DNA of 64,000 nt from Leptothoe spongobia TAU-MAC 1115 (GTDB taxonomy: Bacteria; Cyanobacteriota; Cyanobacteriia; Phormidesmidales; Phormidesmidaceae): positions 88,300 through 152,299 of the forward strand of contig NZ_JADOES010000007.1 of assembly GCF_018739885.1 (NCBI RefSeq). The letters are read 5' to 3'. Made by a program: the position numbers and the translations under genes. Under the pieces are notes generated by a model that saw only the letters and a list, made by a program, of their open reading frames with translations, made no database searches and had not been told where the DNA came from. Within the stretch, counting starts at the first letter, position 1. Each line of letters opens with the position of its first letter. Shown piece by piece: positions 46,954 to 55,316 of this stretch.

Positions 46954-47763
46954 TTAGAGTCCTGGGGGCTCACAACTCACTCGAAAACCGATATAGGAGT
47001 CGCGGTAGCCGGGTAGACCGTAGACGCGCGAGGCGGAGCGGCAAACCCAAGGACTGCTGATCCACGAGCCGCCGCGTAGCACTCGACTAGCCTCTGAATC
47101 CTGCGACAGCCAGGGACTTCCATCCGTTGGTGCCTTGTCATAACTACCATGCCAGTGGTCTGCACACCACTCATCCACATTGCCGTGCATGTCGCATAGA
47201 CCATAGGCATTGGCTAGACCAAAATGCGTTACATCTACTGTTTCTTCTAGAAATTTACCTTTTGGGCCATTTTTATAGGTAGACGTTGCACGATAGTTCG
47301 CCACCTCGTCCGTCAGCGTCTGACCAAAGTAAAAGGGCGTCTGGGTACCTGCCCGACAGGCATATTCCCACTGGGCCTCGCTGGGTAGTCTGTAGGGCCG
47401 TCTCGTATGTACTGCCAGCCGCTCACAAAACTCTTCTGCTTCGTACCAACTCACTCGCTCCACCGGGCGATTGTCTCCCTTAAAGTTAGCTGGGTCAGAC
47501 TTTAGCTCTATTTTTACCTGGGTCATGGCCGCCACCGCTCGCCACTGGGCCTGGGTCACCGTATAGCGCCCCATGAGGAACGTAGACACCGTCACCTCAT
47601 GCTGCGGACCTTCGGAGTCGCTGCGCTGGGGTTCATTCTCTGGTGAGCCCATCAGAAAAGTGTCTCCAGGTACCAGCACCATATCCAGACCTACGCCATT
47701 GCCCAGGTCTTCAGTAAAATATTGTGCAGTGGCCGTACGCTGACGAATCGTAAGTTCTGCCAT
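46954..47763 (-). CDS. FGE-like C-type-lectin-fold protein, DGR target 1
   Basis: A 269-residue single-domain protein of the formylglycine-generating-enzyme/SUMF1 family: VPGDTFLMGSPENE, RPVERVSWYEAEEFCERL, YRLPSEAQWEYACRAGTQTP and YGLCDMHGNVDEWCADHW, then RVLRGGSW. The last 38 residues are encoded by variable repeat 1 (46962–47075). In retroelement targets this fold is a ligand-binding C-type lectin scaffold, so I do not propose enzymatic sulfatase maturation. It lies downstream of avd–RT–TR on the same strand. Confidence 0.92.
   Translation of the reverse strand: MAELTIRQRTATAQYFTEDLGNGVGLDMVLVPGDTFLMGSPENEPQRSDSEGPQHEVTVSTFLMGRYTVTQAQWRAVAAMTQVKIELKSDPANFKGDNRPVERVSWYEAEEFCERLAVHTRRPYRLPSEAQWEYACRAGTQTPFYFGQTLTDEVANYRATSTYKNGPKGKFLEETVDVTHFGLANAYGLCDMHGNVDEWCADHWHGSYDKAPTDGSPWLSQDSEASRVLRGGSWISSPWVCRSASRVYGLPGYRDSYIGFRVSCEPPGL
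46962..47075 (-). repeat. DGR variable repeat 1 (VR1)
   Basis: A 114-base match to the template repeat at 48043–48156. There are 16 differences, and all are at template adenines (minus strand). The first 30 and last 17 plus-strand bases are identical to the template. Encoded changes include N to S, V, Y and G, R to W, and Q to L. Confidence 0.97.
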
Positions 47764-47817
47764 GGCAATGGATGCAAACGCTACCGCATTCTAACCCACA
47801 TCTCCCCACTCCTGGTG

Positions 47818-47858
47818 CCCAGGCTCCGCCTGGGTACACTCCCCTGAGGCTCTGCCTC
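47818..47858. repeat. CCCAGGC/GAGGC hairpin pair, copy 1
   Basis: CCCAGGCTCCGCCTGGG followed by GAGGCTCTGCCTC: two short inverted repeats just upstream of DGR target 1. Similar pairs occur at 50721–50760 and 51153–51243. Confidence 0.75.
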
Positions 47859-47879
47859 GACAAATGCCTCCAAAACAAG

Positions 47880-48160
47880 AATCCGCCAACTCTTCGGTTA
47901 CCCTACCAAGCTAGCGGATCCGGTTTTATCTTTGGATGCACCTAGCAATTAAACAAGTGAGCATCGCCGGAGTAGGTCTGGACTCTTCGAGGGTACGCCC
48001 GACAGATTCCCATCTGCCAGTTCTGACCAGGCCAGAAGAGTGCTGGGGGCTCACAACTCACTCGAAAACCGATATTGTTGTTGCGGTTGCCGGGTTGATT
48101 GTTGTTGCGCGAGGCGGAGCGGCAATTCCTAGGATTGTTGATCCACGAGCCGCCGCTCTG
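47880..48160 (-). ncRNA. probable DGR template RNA with 3' spacer
   Basis: On the minus strand the template repeat is followed by about 160 non-coding bases before the target-1 start region. Short hairpins can form just after the template, such as TCTG/CAGA and CAGAT/ATCTG around GGGA, in 48001–48040. In the Bordetella phage system a spacer RNA next to the template is needed for cDNA priming and Avd–RT binding; a similar role here is inferred. The RNA ends are estimates. Confidence 0.55.
48043..48156 (-). repeat. DGR template repeat (TR)
   Basis: A 114-base non-coding template that begins 8 bases past the RT stop codon. Read as codons it gives GGSWINNPRNCRSASRNNNQ and then PGNRNNNIGFRVSC, that is, clusters of AAC/AAT codons typical of DGR templates. 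Three variable repeats match it everywhere except at adenines. Confidence 0.98.
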
Positions 48161-48164
48161 CGGC

Positions 48165-49256
48165 CTACCCCGCTAAAAGGCTATCAGCCCCATCCTCCAT
48201 CTCTCGCACAAATACCAATTGATCAAAGATTTTACGCCGCAGCCGATACGTATCCCCATGGATCAGGTGCGCTTCCCAACTGCTCAAACGCTGCACCAGG
48301 GTTTCCAAACTCACTTCCCCCCTGCCATAAAGCCCCTGTAACAGCTTCATTCGTTTTCTCGCCCGCTGCAAATTGTCATTGCGTACCCGGATGCGGTCTG
48401 GCAAAATACGAAACCCCACAAAATTCACTCCATAACGGGTCTCAAATAACTGACTCTTAGTCGGATGCAGCCTCAACCGCAGAGTAGCCAAATACTCCTC
48501 CATAGCAGCCCTGGCATCCGCCAGCACCTGCCAGTCATCCCCAAAGGCCACAAAATCGTCAACGTATCTCAGATAGCGCCGCAGCTTCAGTTGCTCCTTA
48601 ACAAAATGGTCAAACGGGTTCAGGTACAGATTGGCAAAAAACTGACTGGTCAAATTTCCAATGGGCAGCCCCCGTCGTCGCTCAACCGGCGTTAGCAAAT
48701 CATCCCCAGGAAAGTACTCAATCACCGGCATCTGAGGATTACTGGCATCGATAATTTTATCAATCAACCACAGGGTATCCGGGCACTTTAGCTTACGCCG
48801 CAACAATCCTTTGAGAATCTTATGATCGATTGAGGGAAAATATTTGGAAATATCGCACTGCAAACAATAGCGATATCGTCGCGCCAGTCCTACAAATTTC
48901 TTCAGCGCCCTATGGGTACCATAGCCCAGCCGATTGGCATAGGTGTGACCAATCAGCGTTGGCTCCAGTAGCGGTACGATCACATTACATAGAGCATGGT
49001 GCACCACTCGATCCCGGTAGGGTGCCGCCGAGATCATCCGCACCTTGGGATCATGAATGTAAAAAGTGTAATACTTGCCAGGTTCATAGGTCTTGTCCCG
49101 CAGTTCCCGCTGTAGGCTCAGCAAAGAACGCTCCAGATGGTAATTAAACTCCAGCACATTAGGCCGATAGCGCTTGCCCTTCTGAGCCTTGCGAGCAGCC
49201 GTCAACAGATTTTCAAAAGCGATGATCTGGGGCCATAGGTTACCGTACCGCTTCAT
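48165..49256 (-). CDS. DGR reverse transcriptase
   Basis: A 363-residue reverse transcriptase. Motif A is [11 protein letters not shown] (Asp135), the catalytic motif is YVDD (231–234), and the DGR-specific motif [14 protein letters not shown] (197–210) has Gln where retroviral and group II intron enzymes have [16 protein letters not shown] and [17 protein letters not shown] form the thumb-like end. There is no maturase or endonuclease domain. It copies template RNA with errors at adenines. The ATG overlaps the avd stop by 4 bases, so the two are co-translated; the template follows directly. Confidence 0.98.
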   Translation of the reverse strand: MKRYGNLWPQIIAFENLLTAARKAQKGKRYRPNVLEFNYHLERSLLSLQRELRDKTYEPGKYYTFYIHDPKVRMISAAPYRDRVVHHALCNVIVPLLEPTLIGHTYANRLGYGTHRALKKFVGLARRYRYCLQCDISKYFPSIDHKILKGLLRRKLKCPDTLWLIDKIIDASNPQMPVIEYFPGDDLLTPVERRRGLPIGNLTSQFFANLYLNPFDHFVKEQLKLRRYLRYVDDFVAFGDDWQVLADARAAMEEYLATLRLRLHPTKSQLFETRYGVNFVGFRILPDRIRVRNDNLQRARKRMKLLQGLYGRGEVSLETLVQRLSSWEAHLIHGDTYRLRRKIFDQLVFVREMEDGADSLLAG

Positions 49257-49666
49257 GCCAGTACAGGCTTAAGAATTGGCTTCGCCTGCGGCTTGCGAGG
49301 GGGCACAGCTGCTTGCTTAGCCTGCTGTTGCTTGATCCACCCACCCAGGTCATTGCCAATGCCATCGACCAGCTCGCTCACATAGGTGTAGCGTTGGGTA
49401 GACAACAGATTAAACTCAAACAGCAACCGAGTCTGGTAGCGCAGCACATCCAGCTTGCTGTTAAGCGCCTGCAAAACATCCAGCTTATCTTGTTGATACT
49501 GAGCCACAACTAGCGTTTCTAGCAGATCATAGAGCCCATTGATCACCCGATCCCCCAGTTGAAACCGATGATTACGCGGCAACTTTTGCAATATCGGCAC
49601 GTACCACTTGATCAGATCATAGGTTTTCTGAATAATTGGCAGCTCTTTTCCCTGGCTCATGTTCAC
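49253..49666 (-). CDS. avd: DGR accessory variability determinant (Avd), four-helix bundle
   Basis: A 137-residue, largely helical protein of the Avd/four-helix-bundle family: [60 protein letters not shown] and a C-terminal [12 protein letters not shown], then a basic tail ([11 protein letters not shown]). Avd forms a pentamer that binds the reverse transcriptase and template RNA. It overlaps the RT start by 4 bases. Confidence 0.96.
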   Translation of the reverse strand: MNMSQGKELPIIQKTYDLIKWYVPILQKLPRNHRFQLGDRVINGLYDLLETLVVAQYQQDKLDVLQALNSKLDVLRYQTRLLFEFNLLSTQRYTYVSELVDGIGNDLGGWIKQQQAKQAAVPPRKPQAKPILKPVLA

Positions 49667-49846
49667 TACTGTAGATGTCTGAAGATTTTCGAGACTACAG
49701 TAATCCCATCGCTTTCAGATCAAGATTTATTTCCCCATAAGAATTGCGCAACACTTAAATACTTTTCTTGAAGAATATAAATCATACCGATCTTATCTAT
49801 TTTTATTTAATTAGAGAAAAGAGCAAGAGGGAAAAAGGAAAAAGGA

Positions 49847-50695
49847 CTACTGAAGAGAGCCTGGGGGCTCACAACTCACTCGAAAACCGATATTGCCGCT
49901 GCGGTAGCCGGGTTGATAGTAGGTGCGCGAGGCGGAGCGGCAATTCCTAGGAATGTAGATCCACGAGCCGCCGCGTCGCACCCGTGCAGCCTCTGAATCC
50001 TCTGTCAGCCAGGGGCTTCCATCCATTGGGGCTTGATCATAATTGCCATGCCAATGGTCCGCACACCATTCCCATACATTGCCATGCATATCATACAGAC
50101 CAAAGTCATTGGCTACCTCAAATAACCCTACAGATGTGGTTTCCTCTCGATACTCCCCCTTGGGTCCATCACCATAAGACCCAGACCAACCTAGACTTTC
50201 ATCATCCGTTCCCCGATAGTTAGCCAACTCCGTCGTAATCGTCTCCCCAAAGTGAAACGGCGTCTGGGTCCTTGCCCGACAGGCGTACTCCCACTGAGCC
50301 TCGCTAGGCAGCCCGTAGCGTCGCCCCGTATGCACCGACAGTCGCGCACAAAACTCCTCCGCCTCATGCCAACTCACCTGCTCTACCGGACGATCCTCAC
50401 CTTTAAACTTTGAGGGATTCGGATTCAGGCGTCCTTTCACCCTGGGCAGCCCCGCCACCGCTCGCCACTGGGCCTGGGTTACAGCATACTTCCCCAGAAA
50501 AAACCCTGGCACCGTTACCTCATGCTGTGGCCCCTCCCAGTTAATTCGGTCCACCTCAGTCTCTGGTGAGCCCATCAGAAACGTATCACCGGGGATCTGC
50601 ATCATTCGTAGGGTGATCCCATCGGGCAGCGCCTCATCGTAGTAGGTCACCCGCTGCTGCCGTTTATTAATGACTAAATTCACCGCCTGAGCCAT
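49847..50695 (-). CDS. FGE-like C-type-lectin-fold protein, DGR target 2
   Basis: A 282-residue FGE-family protein: IPGDTFLMGSPETEVDRINW, RPVEQVSWHEAEEFCARL, GLPSEAQWEYACRARTQTPF, YDMHGNVWEWCADHWHG, RRGGSW. I start at the ATG at 50695 (preceded by GAGGGAG) and not at 50743, because the longer frame reads through a repeat. The C-terminal 38 codons before the short SLQ tail are variable repeat 2. It lies between the vapBC remnant and avd, and shares its 3' flank with targets 1 and 3. Confidence 0.92.
   Translation of the reverse strand: MAQAVNLVINKRQQRVTYYDEALPDGITLRMMQIPGDTFLMGSPETEVDRINWEGPQHEVTVPGFFLGKYAVTQAQWRAVAGLPRVKGRLNPNPSKFKGEDRPVEQVSWHEAEEFCARLSVHTGRRYGLPSEAQWEYACRARTQTPFHFGETITTELANYRGTDDESLGWSGSYGDGPKGEYREETTSVGLFEVANDFGLYDMHGNVWEWCADHWHGNYDQAPMDGSPWLTEDSEAARVRRGGSWIYIPRNCRSASRTYYQPGYRSGNIGFRVSCEPPGSLQ
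49861..49974 (-). repeat. DGR variable repeat 2 (VR2)
   Basis: A 114-base match to the template with 9 differences, all at template adenines. It encodes WIYIPRNCRSASRTYYQPGY. Confidence 0.97.
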
Positions 50696-50720
50696 AATTA
50701 TTCTCCCTCTCACCTCGGCC

Positions 50721-50760
50721 CCAGGCTCCGCCTGGACCGACACACCTGAGGCTCCGCCTC
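50721..50760. repeat. CCAGGC/GAGGC hairpin pair, copy 2
   Basis: CCAGGCTCCGCCTGG and GAGGCTCCGCCTC lie just upstream of DGR target 2, as in copy 1 near target 1. Confidence 0.72.
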
Positions 50761-50768
50761 CAACAATC

Positions 50769-50906
50769 TCAATCCCCTACTTCTACCCAATTCTCCAAAT
50801 CAACATCAGGATACGCCCGAAAATCATCCAAATTATTCGTCACCAACGTCAAACTCAAACTCCTGGCATGGCTAGCAATCAGTTTATCTAACGTCCCGCT
50901 GCCATA
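50769..50906 (-). pseudogene. vapC: vapC toxin remnant (PIN domain C-terminus)
   Basis: The last 44–46 codons of a VapC-type PIN toxin remain: GTLDKLIASHARSLSLTLVT, then NNLDDFRAYPDVDLENWVEV and a TGA stop. The N-terminal two thirds are gone. The frame overlaps the end of vapB in another frame, so a deletion joined the two genes. Confidence 0.82.
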
Positions 50907-51088
50907 AAGTCTGCTGAAAACGCAGCAAACCGTTCCATTACGTCCAGCAGCGGAGGACCAACAGGCCGAATAATCAGCACCTCCCCCTGACGTTCAATCT
51001 CATAGTCAATATCAACTCGCTCAAACTGTAGCTCCTTAGGAATTCTCACTGCTTGAGAGTTACCACTCTGAAAAACACGCGTTCGCAT
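50888..51088 (-). CDS. vapB: VapB-type antitoxin, C-terminally truncated
   Basis: A 66-residue AbrB-fold antitoxin: MRTRVFQSGNSQAVRIPKEL is the DNA-binding half and FAAFSADFMAAGR the start of the toxin-binding tail. Usual family members carry about 10 more residues, lost here at the deletion that also removed most of vapC. The toxin is dead, so the antitoxin is probably a relic. Confidence 0.82.
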   Translation of the reverse strand: MRTRVFQSGNSQAVRIPKELQFERVDIDYEIERQGEVLIIRPVGPPLLDVMERFAAFSADFMAAGR

Positions 51089-51152
51089 CAGCTTTCATCT
51101 TAATCACCACTTGTATCCGCAAGTATATACAGAATATAACTCCATACTCAGT

Positions 51153-51243
51153 CCCAGGCTCCGCCTGGACTAGATGCTCTGAGGCTCTGCCGTCTTTCTG
51201 GAGGCAGAGCCTCCCGCCATCCGCCACCCAGGCAGAGCCTGGG
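51153..51243. repeat. CCCAGGC/GAGGC hairpin cluster, copy 3
   Basis: Four short inverted repeats in one stretch: CCCAGGCTCCGCCTGG, GAGGCTCTGCC, GAGGCAGAGCCTC and CCCAGGCAGAGCCTGGG. It lies between vapB and the 3' end of DGR target 3. Confidence 0.75.
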
Positions 51244-51279
51244 AACAAGAAAAGGGCAAGAGGGGAAAAGGAAAAAGAA

Positions 51280-53196
51280 CTACTGAAGAGAGCCTGGGGG
51301 CTCACAACTCACTCGAAAACCGATAACGTCGTCGCGGTCGCCGGGTTGACTGACGTCGCGCGAGGCGGAGCGGCAATCCCTAGGATTGAAGATCCACGAG
51401 CCGCCGCGTAGCACCCGATTTGCTTCTGAATCCTCCGTCTGCCAGGGTCTGCCATCCGTTGGTGCCTTGTCATAATTCTTGTGCCAGTGGTCCGCGCACC
51501 ATTCCCACACATTGCCATGCATGTCATATAGGCCGAAAGCATTGGCCACCTCAAAATGACCCACGGACGTAGTATTGTTGCGATACTGGCCCTTTGGCCC
51601 ATCACCATAGGTAGCATTACCGTTGTAATTGGCAATATCCGTCGTCAATGTCTCCCCAAAGTGAAACGGCGTCTTAGTCCTTGCCCGGCAGGCATACTCC
51701 CACTCCGCCTCGCTCGGTAGCCGATATTTCCGCCCCGTATACACCGACAGCCGCGCACAAAACTCCTCCGCCTCATACCAGCTCACCTGCTCCACCGGGC
51801 GATTGTCCCCCTTAAACTTCGAAGGGTCCGACGGCATCTCTACATTCACCTGGGGCAACCCCACCACAAACCGCCACTGAGCCTGGGTCACCGCATACTT
51901 CCCCAGCCAAAACTCAGGCACCGTCACCTGATGCTGTGGTCCCTCATAGCTCTGACGATCAGTTTCTCCCCTGGGAGCCCCCATCTGAAATGTCCCTCCC
52001 GGCAATGCCACCATCTCCAGAGTCAGCTCATCCGTCAATCGCTCTACCCATTGGCTTCCCTGCCGCCGCTGCCGGGTCACCACCCACTCTATCGATTGTT
52101 GCCGCCCCGGCAATAGCCGAGTTAGAAAGTTACCGCGCTCACGTTTTTCTAGCCGCCCTGTTCTAAACTCAAAAGTCTCTAAACCAGGACCTTCTAACTC
52201 GGATACCAGTTGCTCCACAGCCTTTAGCTGCACCTCCGCCACCGTTACCGTTTCCTGCTTAAGTTCTGGCCGGGAAGAGTCATCAGGTGTGGCTGGCTCA
52301 GCATCCACATCCACAATCTGCGCCGTCACAAACTTCAGCGTCTGAAATACTGGCAGCTCGACTCTAGCCTCCCCTACATCAGAAGACTTTGAAACTGGTG
52401 ATTGAGGTCCTCCAAATGCCACAGCCTCAGTTACACCAACAACATCTGATTCTCCTGCTCGAATCCGATTCTTCGCCCTCAACTCCTGCTGCATCACTGA
52501 CGGCAACCGCAGAAACTTACCAGGGGCCACCACATAGGTCTTTTCCACCCGCTCCGCCGCTAGCTGCCGATTGCTCCGTTGCACATCGCTCACCAGCGAC
52601 GCATAGTCTATCAACTCCTTATAGTCCGCTAATTGCTCCCTAAGCGTTTCAGTTACCTGAGCTAAGCGAGCCATTTCTGCCCGGCTCAGTAGCTCACCGC
52701 CCACCTGTTCTCCCCTACCCATACTGGCCTGAAATCGGTCTGCTATTTGCGTCACCACCTCTTCTTTTTCCGCTGGCCCCAAATACACCATGGCCGCCCA
52801 CTGCTGGCTTTCTAGCTCCTGGTCACTCAGCTGAGCATTATTAGCCAGGTAGCGCACATAGCTAATCAACAGATTCGCCACATCTCGCTTACGTTCCTCT
52901 GTAAACGTTGGCGACGTTTGCTTCAGCACATAGGCCCGCACATCCGTATCCATGGCATACAGTTCATAGCCCACCTGGGAGCACAGCTCCGACAACAACA
53001 GATCCACCTCCGCCATCCAGGGCACCTCCCGCAAAAACTGATGCCGCAAATAGCTCACCAACTCCGGCGTCAATACCAGGGGTAACGCCGCATGGCACAC
53101 TAGCTCATAATATCCAGGCTCAAACCGCTCCACAAAGCGCTGCACCCGGCGCTCAGCCCGCTCCCTACGTTCGTCCAGTGTTAGCCCTGCAGTCAT
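51280..53196 (-). CDS. FGE-like protein with N-terminal extension, DGR target 3
   Basis: A 638-residue protein. Residues about 1–365 are an unrecognised helical region (RFEPGYYELVCHAALPLVLT, TPELVSYLRHQFLREVPWMA, MDTDVRAYVLKQTSPTFTEE) and a linker. Residues about 375–635 form the FGE/C-type-lectin domain: LPGGTFQMGAPRGETDRQSY, RLPSEAEWEYACRARTKTPF, YDMHGNVWEWCADHWHKNY. VR3 encodes the end. It starts 22 bases after the vWA gene and so belongs to the MoxR–vWA operon. Its N-terminal region probably docks to that machinery; this is inference. Confidence 0.9.
   Translation of the reverse strand: MTAGLTLDERRERAERRVQRFVERFEPGYYELVCHAALPLVLTPELVSYLRHQFLREVPWMAEVDLLLSELCSQVGYELYAMDTDVRAYVLKQTSPTFTEERKRDVANLLISYVRYLANNAQLSDQELESQQWAAMVYLGPAEKEEVVTQIADRFQASMGRGEQVGGELLSRAEMARLAQVTETLREQLADYKELIDYASLVSDVQRSNRQLAAERVEKTYVVAPGKFLRLPSVMQQELRAKNRIRAGESDVVGVTEAVAFGGPQSPVSKSSDVGEARVELPVFQTLKFVTAQIVDVDAEPATPDDSSRPELKQETVTVAEVQLKAVEQLVSELEGPGLETFEFRTGRLEKRERGNFLTRLLPGRQQSIEWVVTRQRRQGSQWVERLTDELTLEMVALPGGTFQMGAPRGETDRQSYEGPQHQVTVPEFWLGKYAVTQAQWRFVVGLPQVNVEMPSDPSKFKGDNRPVEQVSWYEAEEFCARLSVYTGRKYRLPSEAEWEYACRARTKTPFHFGETLTTDIANYNGNATYGDGPKGQYRNNTTSVGHFEVANAFGLYDMHGNVWEWCADHWHKNYDKAPTDGRPWQTEDSEANRVLRGGSWIFNPRDCRSASRDVSQPGDRDDVIGFRVSCEPPGSLQ
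51294..51407 (-). repeat. DGR variable repeat 3 (VR3)
   Basis: A 114-base match to the template with 12 differences, all at template adenines. It encodes WIFNPRDCRSASRDVSQPGD. Confidence 0.97.
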
Positions 53197-53218
53197 TGCG
53201 ATTTTCTGTTATTTCTCC

Positions 53219-54337
53219 TTACAGAACCTGCGGTTGCAACCCACGTATCACATCAATGGCATTACTCAGCCCATCATCATCCATCTGAAACATCCGCACA
53301 AGGTTAGCAACAATCTCGGCAGAGCTACCTGGCCACCGCTCCACCGGCACCGGATTTAACCAGGCACATAGCTGAGTCCGCTGCCGCAACTGTCGCAAAA
53401 ATCGCGTTGTTGCTCGAATTCTTTCTAACCGTCGGTACCCCCGTGAAGCTCCACAATCACTCACCACCAAAACACTAGTATTGGCATCACAGGTCGCCAG
53501 TACCGTCGCCAGGTCCAGAGGCTTAGTCATAAATGCATCAGTGTAAACATAGTCCGCAGGCACATTTTGAAAATAACAAACCGTCACCTGCTCTGCCGGC
53601 AAACCGCTTTCATAAAGGGCCGTATCCACCACTTCCCTTGTGAGTGAATGCAACGGCATCATCGAACCATTCTGGTCAATAAACAACACCAGCTGCGCCC
53701 GGTTATAGCCCCGTCGTCGCATCACCGGCTCTAAATAAAACCCCTGCTGGGCCGACCGCTGCACCGTTGCCGCCACATCTAAAATATCCGCCGGTCCCTC
53801 CGCCACCGTACGCCGCAGATAGCGCCAGCCATAACTCATAGACCGCCTCGACACCGGCAAATAGCCCTGCAAATCAACAGACTGAGCACTCTCCGTCAGC
53901 GTAAAAGGTGCCCGCACTGGCTGGGCAGCCGTATCTATAGCAGCACTCTCTTCTTTTTGGGTAACCGACTGCGGCGGGTCTTGCCTAGGCACCGATGACG
54001 GCAACGGCTCCACCGGAGCAGCAGGAGCAGGCTCACTATCATCATCCTCAAATCTCACCGACGAACTGCTGGTAGCCATCTCCTCCAGGCCCTTTTGCCA
54101 CAGGGGATCAAACTGCACCCGATCCGACTGAGAGCTACACCAGATCAGCACCAGCGCCTGCTTTAGCCCTTCTATATCCGGTGTCTCCTCAGACAACGGT
54201 GCCAGGGGACTGGCTGCATCGCTCACCAGAGCCAATCCCGCTAGCAGCTCATCCACCCCCAGGTTAAAGCCACTCTGGCGCAGCCGCCCAAAGGTATCGA
54301 ATATCAGTTCAGGTAAATCATCTCGGGTCATGGTCAT
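53219..54337 (-). CDS. vWA domain protein partnered with MoxR
   Basis: A 372-residue protein. The N-terminal helical part (about 1–85; LIFDTFGRLRQSGFNLGVDE) resembles the SAV_2336-type domain, followed by a Pro/Ser-rich linker. The vWA fold starts at LVLFIDQNGSMMPLHSL (MIDAS DQNGS at 221–225, with Asn in place of the usual first Ser), then VSDCGASRGYRRLERI. vWA proteins act with MoxR-type AAA+ ATPases to remodel a target. The start overlaps the MoxR stop by 4 bases. Confidence 0.9.
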   Translation of the reverse strand: MTMTRDDLPELIFDTFGRLRQSGFNLGVDELLAGLALVSDAASPLAPLSEETPDIEGLKQALVLIWCSSQSDRVQFDPLWQKGLEEMATSSSSVRFEDDDSEPAPAAPVEPLPSSVPRQDPPQSVTQKEESAAIDTAAQPVRAPFTLTESAQSVDLQGYLPVSRRSMSYGWRYLRRTVAEGPADILDVAATVQRSAQQGFYLEPVMRRRGYNRAQLVLFIDQNGSMMPLHSLTREVVDTALYESGLPAEQVTVCYFQNVPADYVYTDAFMTKPLDLATVLATCDANTSVLVVSDCGASRGYRRLERIRATTRFLRQLRQRTQLCAWLNPVPVERWPGSSAEIVANLVRMFQMDDDGLSNAIDVIRGLQPQVL

Positions 54338-55296
54338 GAAGAAGCCGCAAACCCAGCCCGACGCCAGTCGTCCCGCAGCTTAAATAGCAGCTCTTTATAG
54401 GGCAGTTCGCCTGCCTTGGCCTTTAGAGCCGCCGCCGAATAGGGCTGATTGGCAAAATGGGCCAGTGCCCCCAACCAATCTAAAAATTCACTGGTCCCCG
54501 GCAACTTGGTTAAACCTTTCTGACCCCGAATCGCCAAAAACTCATCCAAGGCCGCATCCACCAGGTCTACCGACGGGGGTGTCTTCGTCGCTTCATCTCC
54601 CTGTTCAGCCATCTGCTGAAAGTGGATTTCCACAATCTTTTTCAGGTCATCCCGCTTAGGAAACTCAATAAAGTAGTACACACAGCGTCGCAAAAATGGA
54701 GCCGGTAGATTTCCTTTCTCTTTATTACTGGTGATGATCACGATGGGCGGATAGTTAGCCGTAATGGTTTTACCCGTCTCACGCACCCGAAACTCATAGG
54801 GTTTCTCCAAAAGCGCCAGCAAATCGTTAGGAAAGTCCAGATCCGCCTTGTCAATCTCATCGATCAGCACCACCGAAGGACAATCATTTCTAAACGCCTG
54901 CCCTAGCTCCTTAAATTCCAGGTAGTTATTAATGCTCCTTGGGTTAAGGGTGCGTTCACCCTCCTTTGCTTTGGCATTAACATCCTTCAGCAAATTGACA
55001 TCGTGCAGACGCAGTAGCGCATCATATTCGTACAACCCTTCCTGATACCGCGTAGTCGAGCGAATATTCCACCGATAAAGCGGATACCCCAGCTCATGGG
55101 CCACCGCTGATGCCAATCGCGTCTTGCCACAGCCCGCCTCCCCCTCCAGCAACAAAGGTCGCTTTAGAAAAATGGATAGATTAACTGCCTTGATTAGCTC
55201 CTCAGAAGGTAAGTAAGGCTCTGGTCCCGGACATTCAGCGTGGATAGCCTCGGGTTCAGTAGGACGGTTCTCCGGATTACCAGTAAAAAATCTCAT
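54334..55296 (-). CDS. MoxR-type AAA+ ATPase
   Basis: A 320-residue AAA+ protein: Walker A EGEAGCGKTRLA (Gly52–Thr59), Walker B VVLIDEIDKADLDFPNDLL (144–149), sensor 1 PIVIITSNKEKG and LPAPFLRRCVYYFIEFP. This is the MoxR branch that pairs with vWA proteins. Translational overlap with vWA and 20 bases to the upstream iSTAND-like gene make a compact operon. Confidence 0.95.
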   Translation of the reverse strand: MRFFTGNPENRPTEPEAIHAECPGPEPYLPSEELIKAVNLSIFLKRPLLLEGEAGCGKTRLASAVAHELGYPLYRWNIRSTTRYQEGLYEYDALLRLHDVNLLKDVNAKAKEGERTLNPRSINNYLEFKELGQAFRNDCPSVVLIDEIDKADLDFPNDLLALLEKPYEFRVRETGKTITANYPPIVIITSNKEKGNLPAPFLRRCVYYFIEFPKRDDLKKIVEIHFQQMAEQGDEATKTPPSVDLVDAALDEFLAIRGQKGLTKLPGTSEFLDWLGALAHFANQPYSAAALKAKAGELPYKELLFKLRDDWRRAGFAASS

Positions 55297-55316
55297 ATGG
55301 TGACTAACTTAGGGAA

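Noticed and set aside
47936..48460. 174-codon plus-strand frame over the template repeat
   Set aside because: It reads the template and RT on the wrong strand.
48165..49256. RT as a group II intron or retron RT
   Set aside because: No maturase domain or retron RNA; Avd, TR, VRs and the GNLTSQ motif define a DGR.
46954..53196. FGE-like genes as sulfatase-maturation enzymes
   Set aside because: No sulfatase nearby, and the C-terminal variable repeats make the fold a DGR ligand-binding scaffold.
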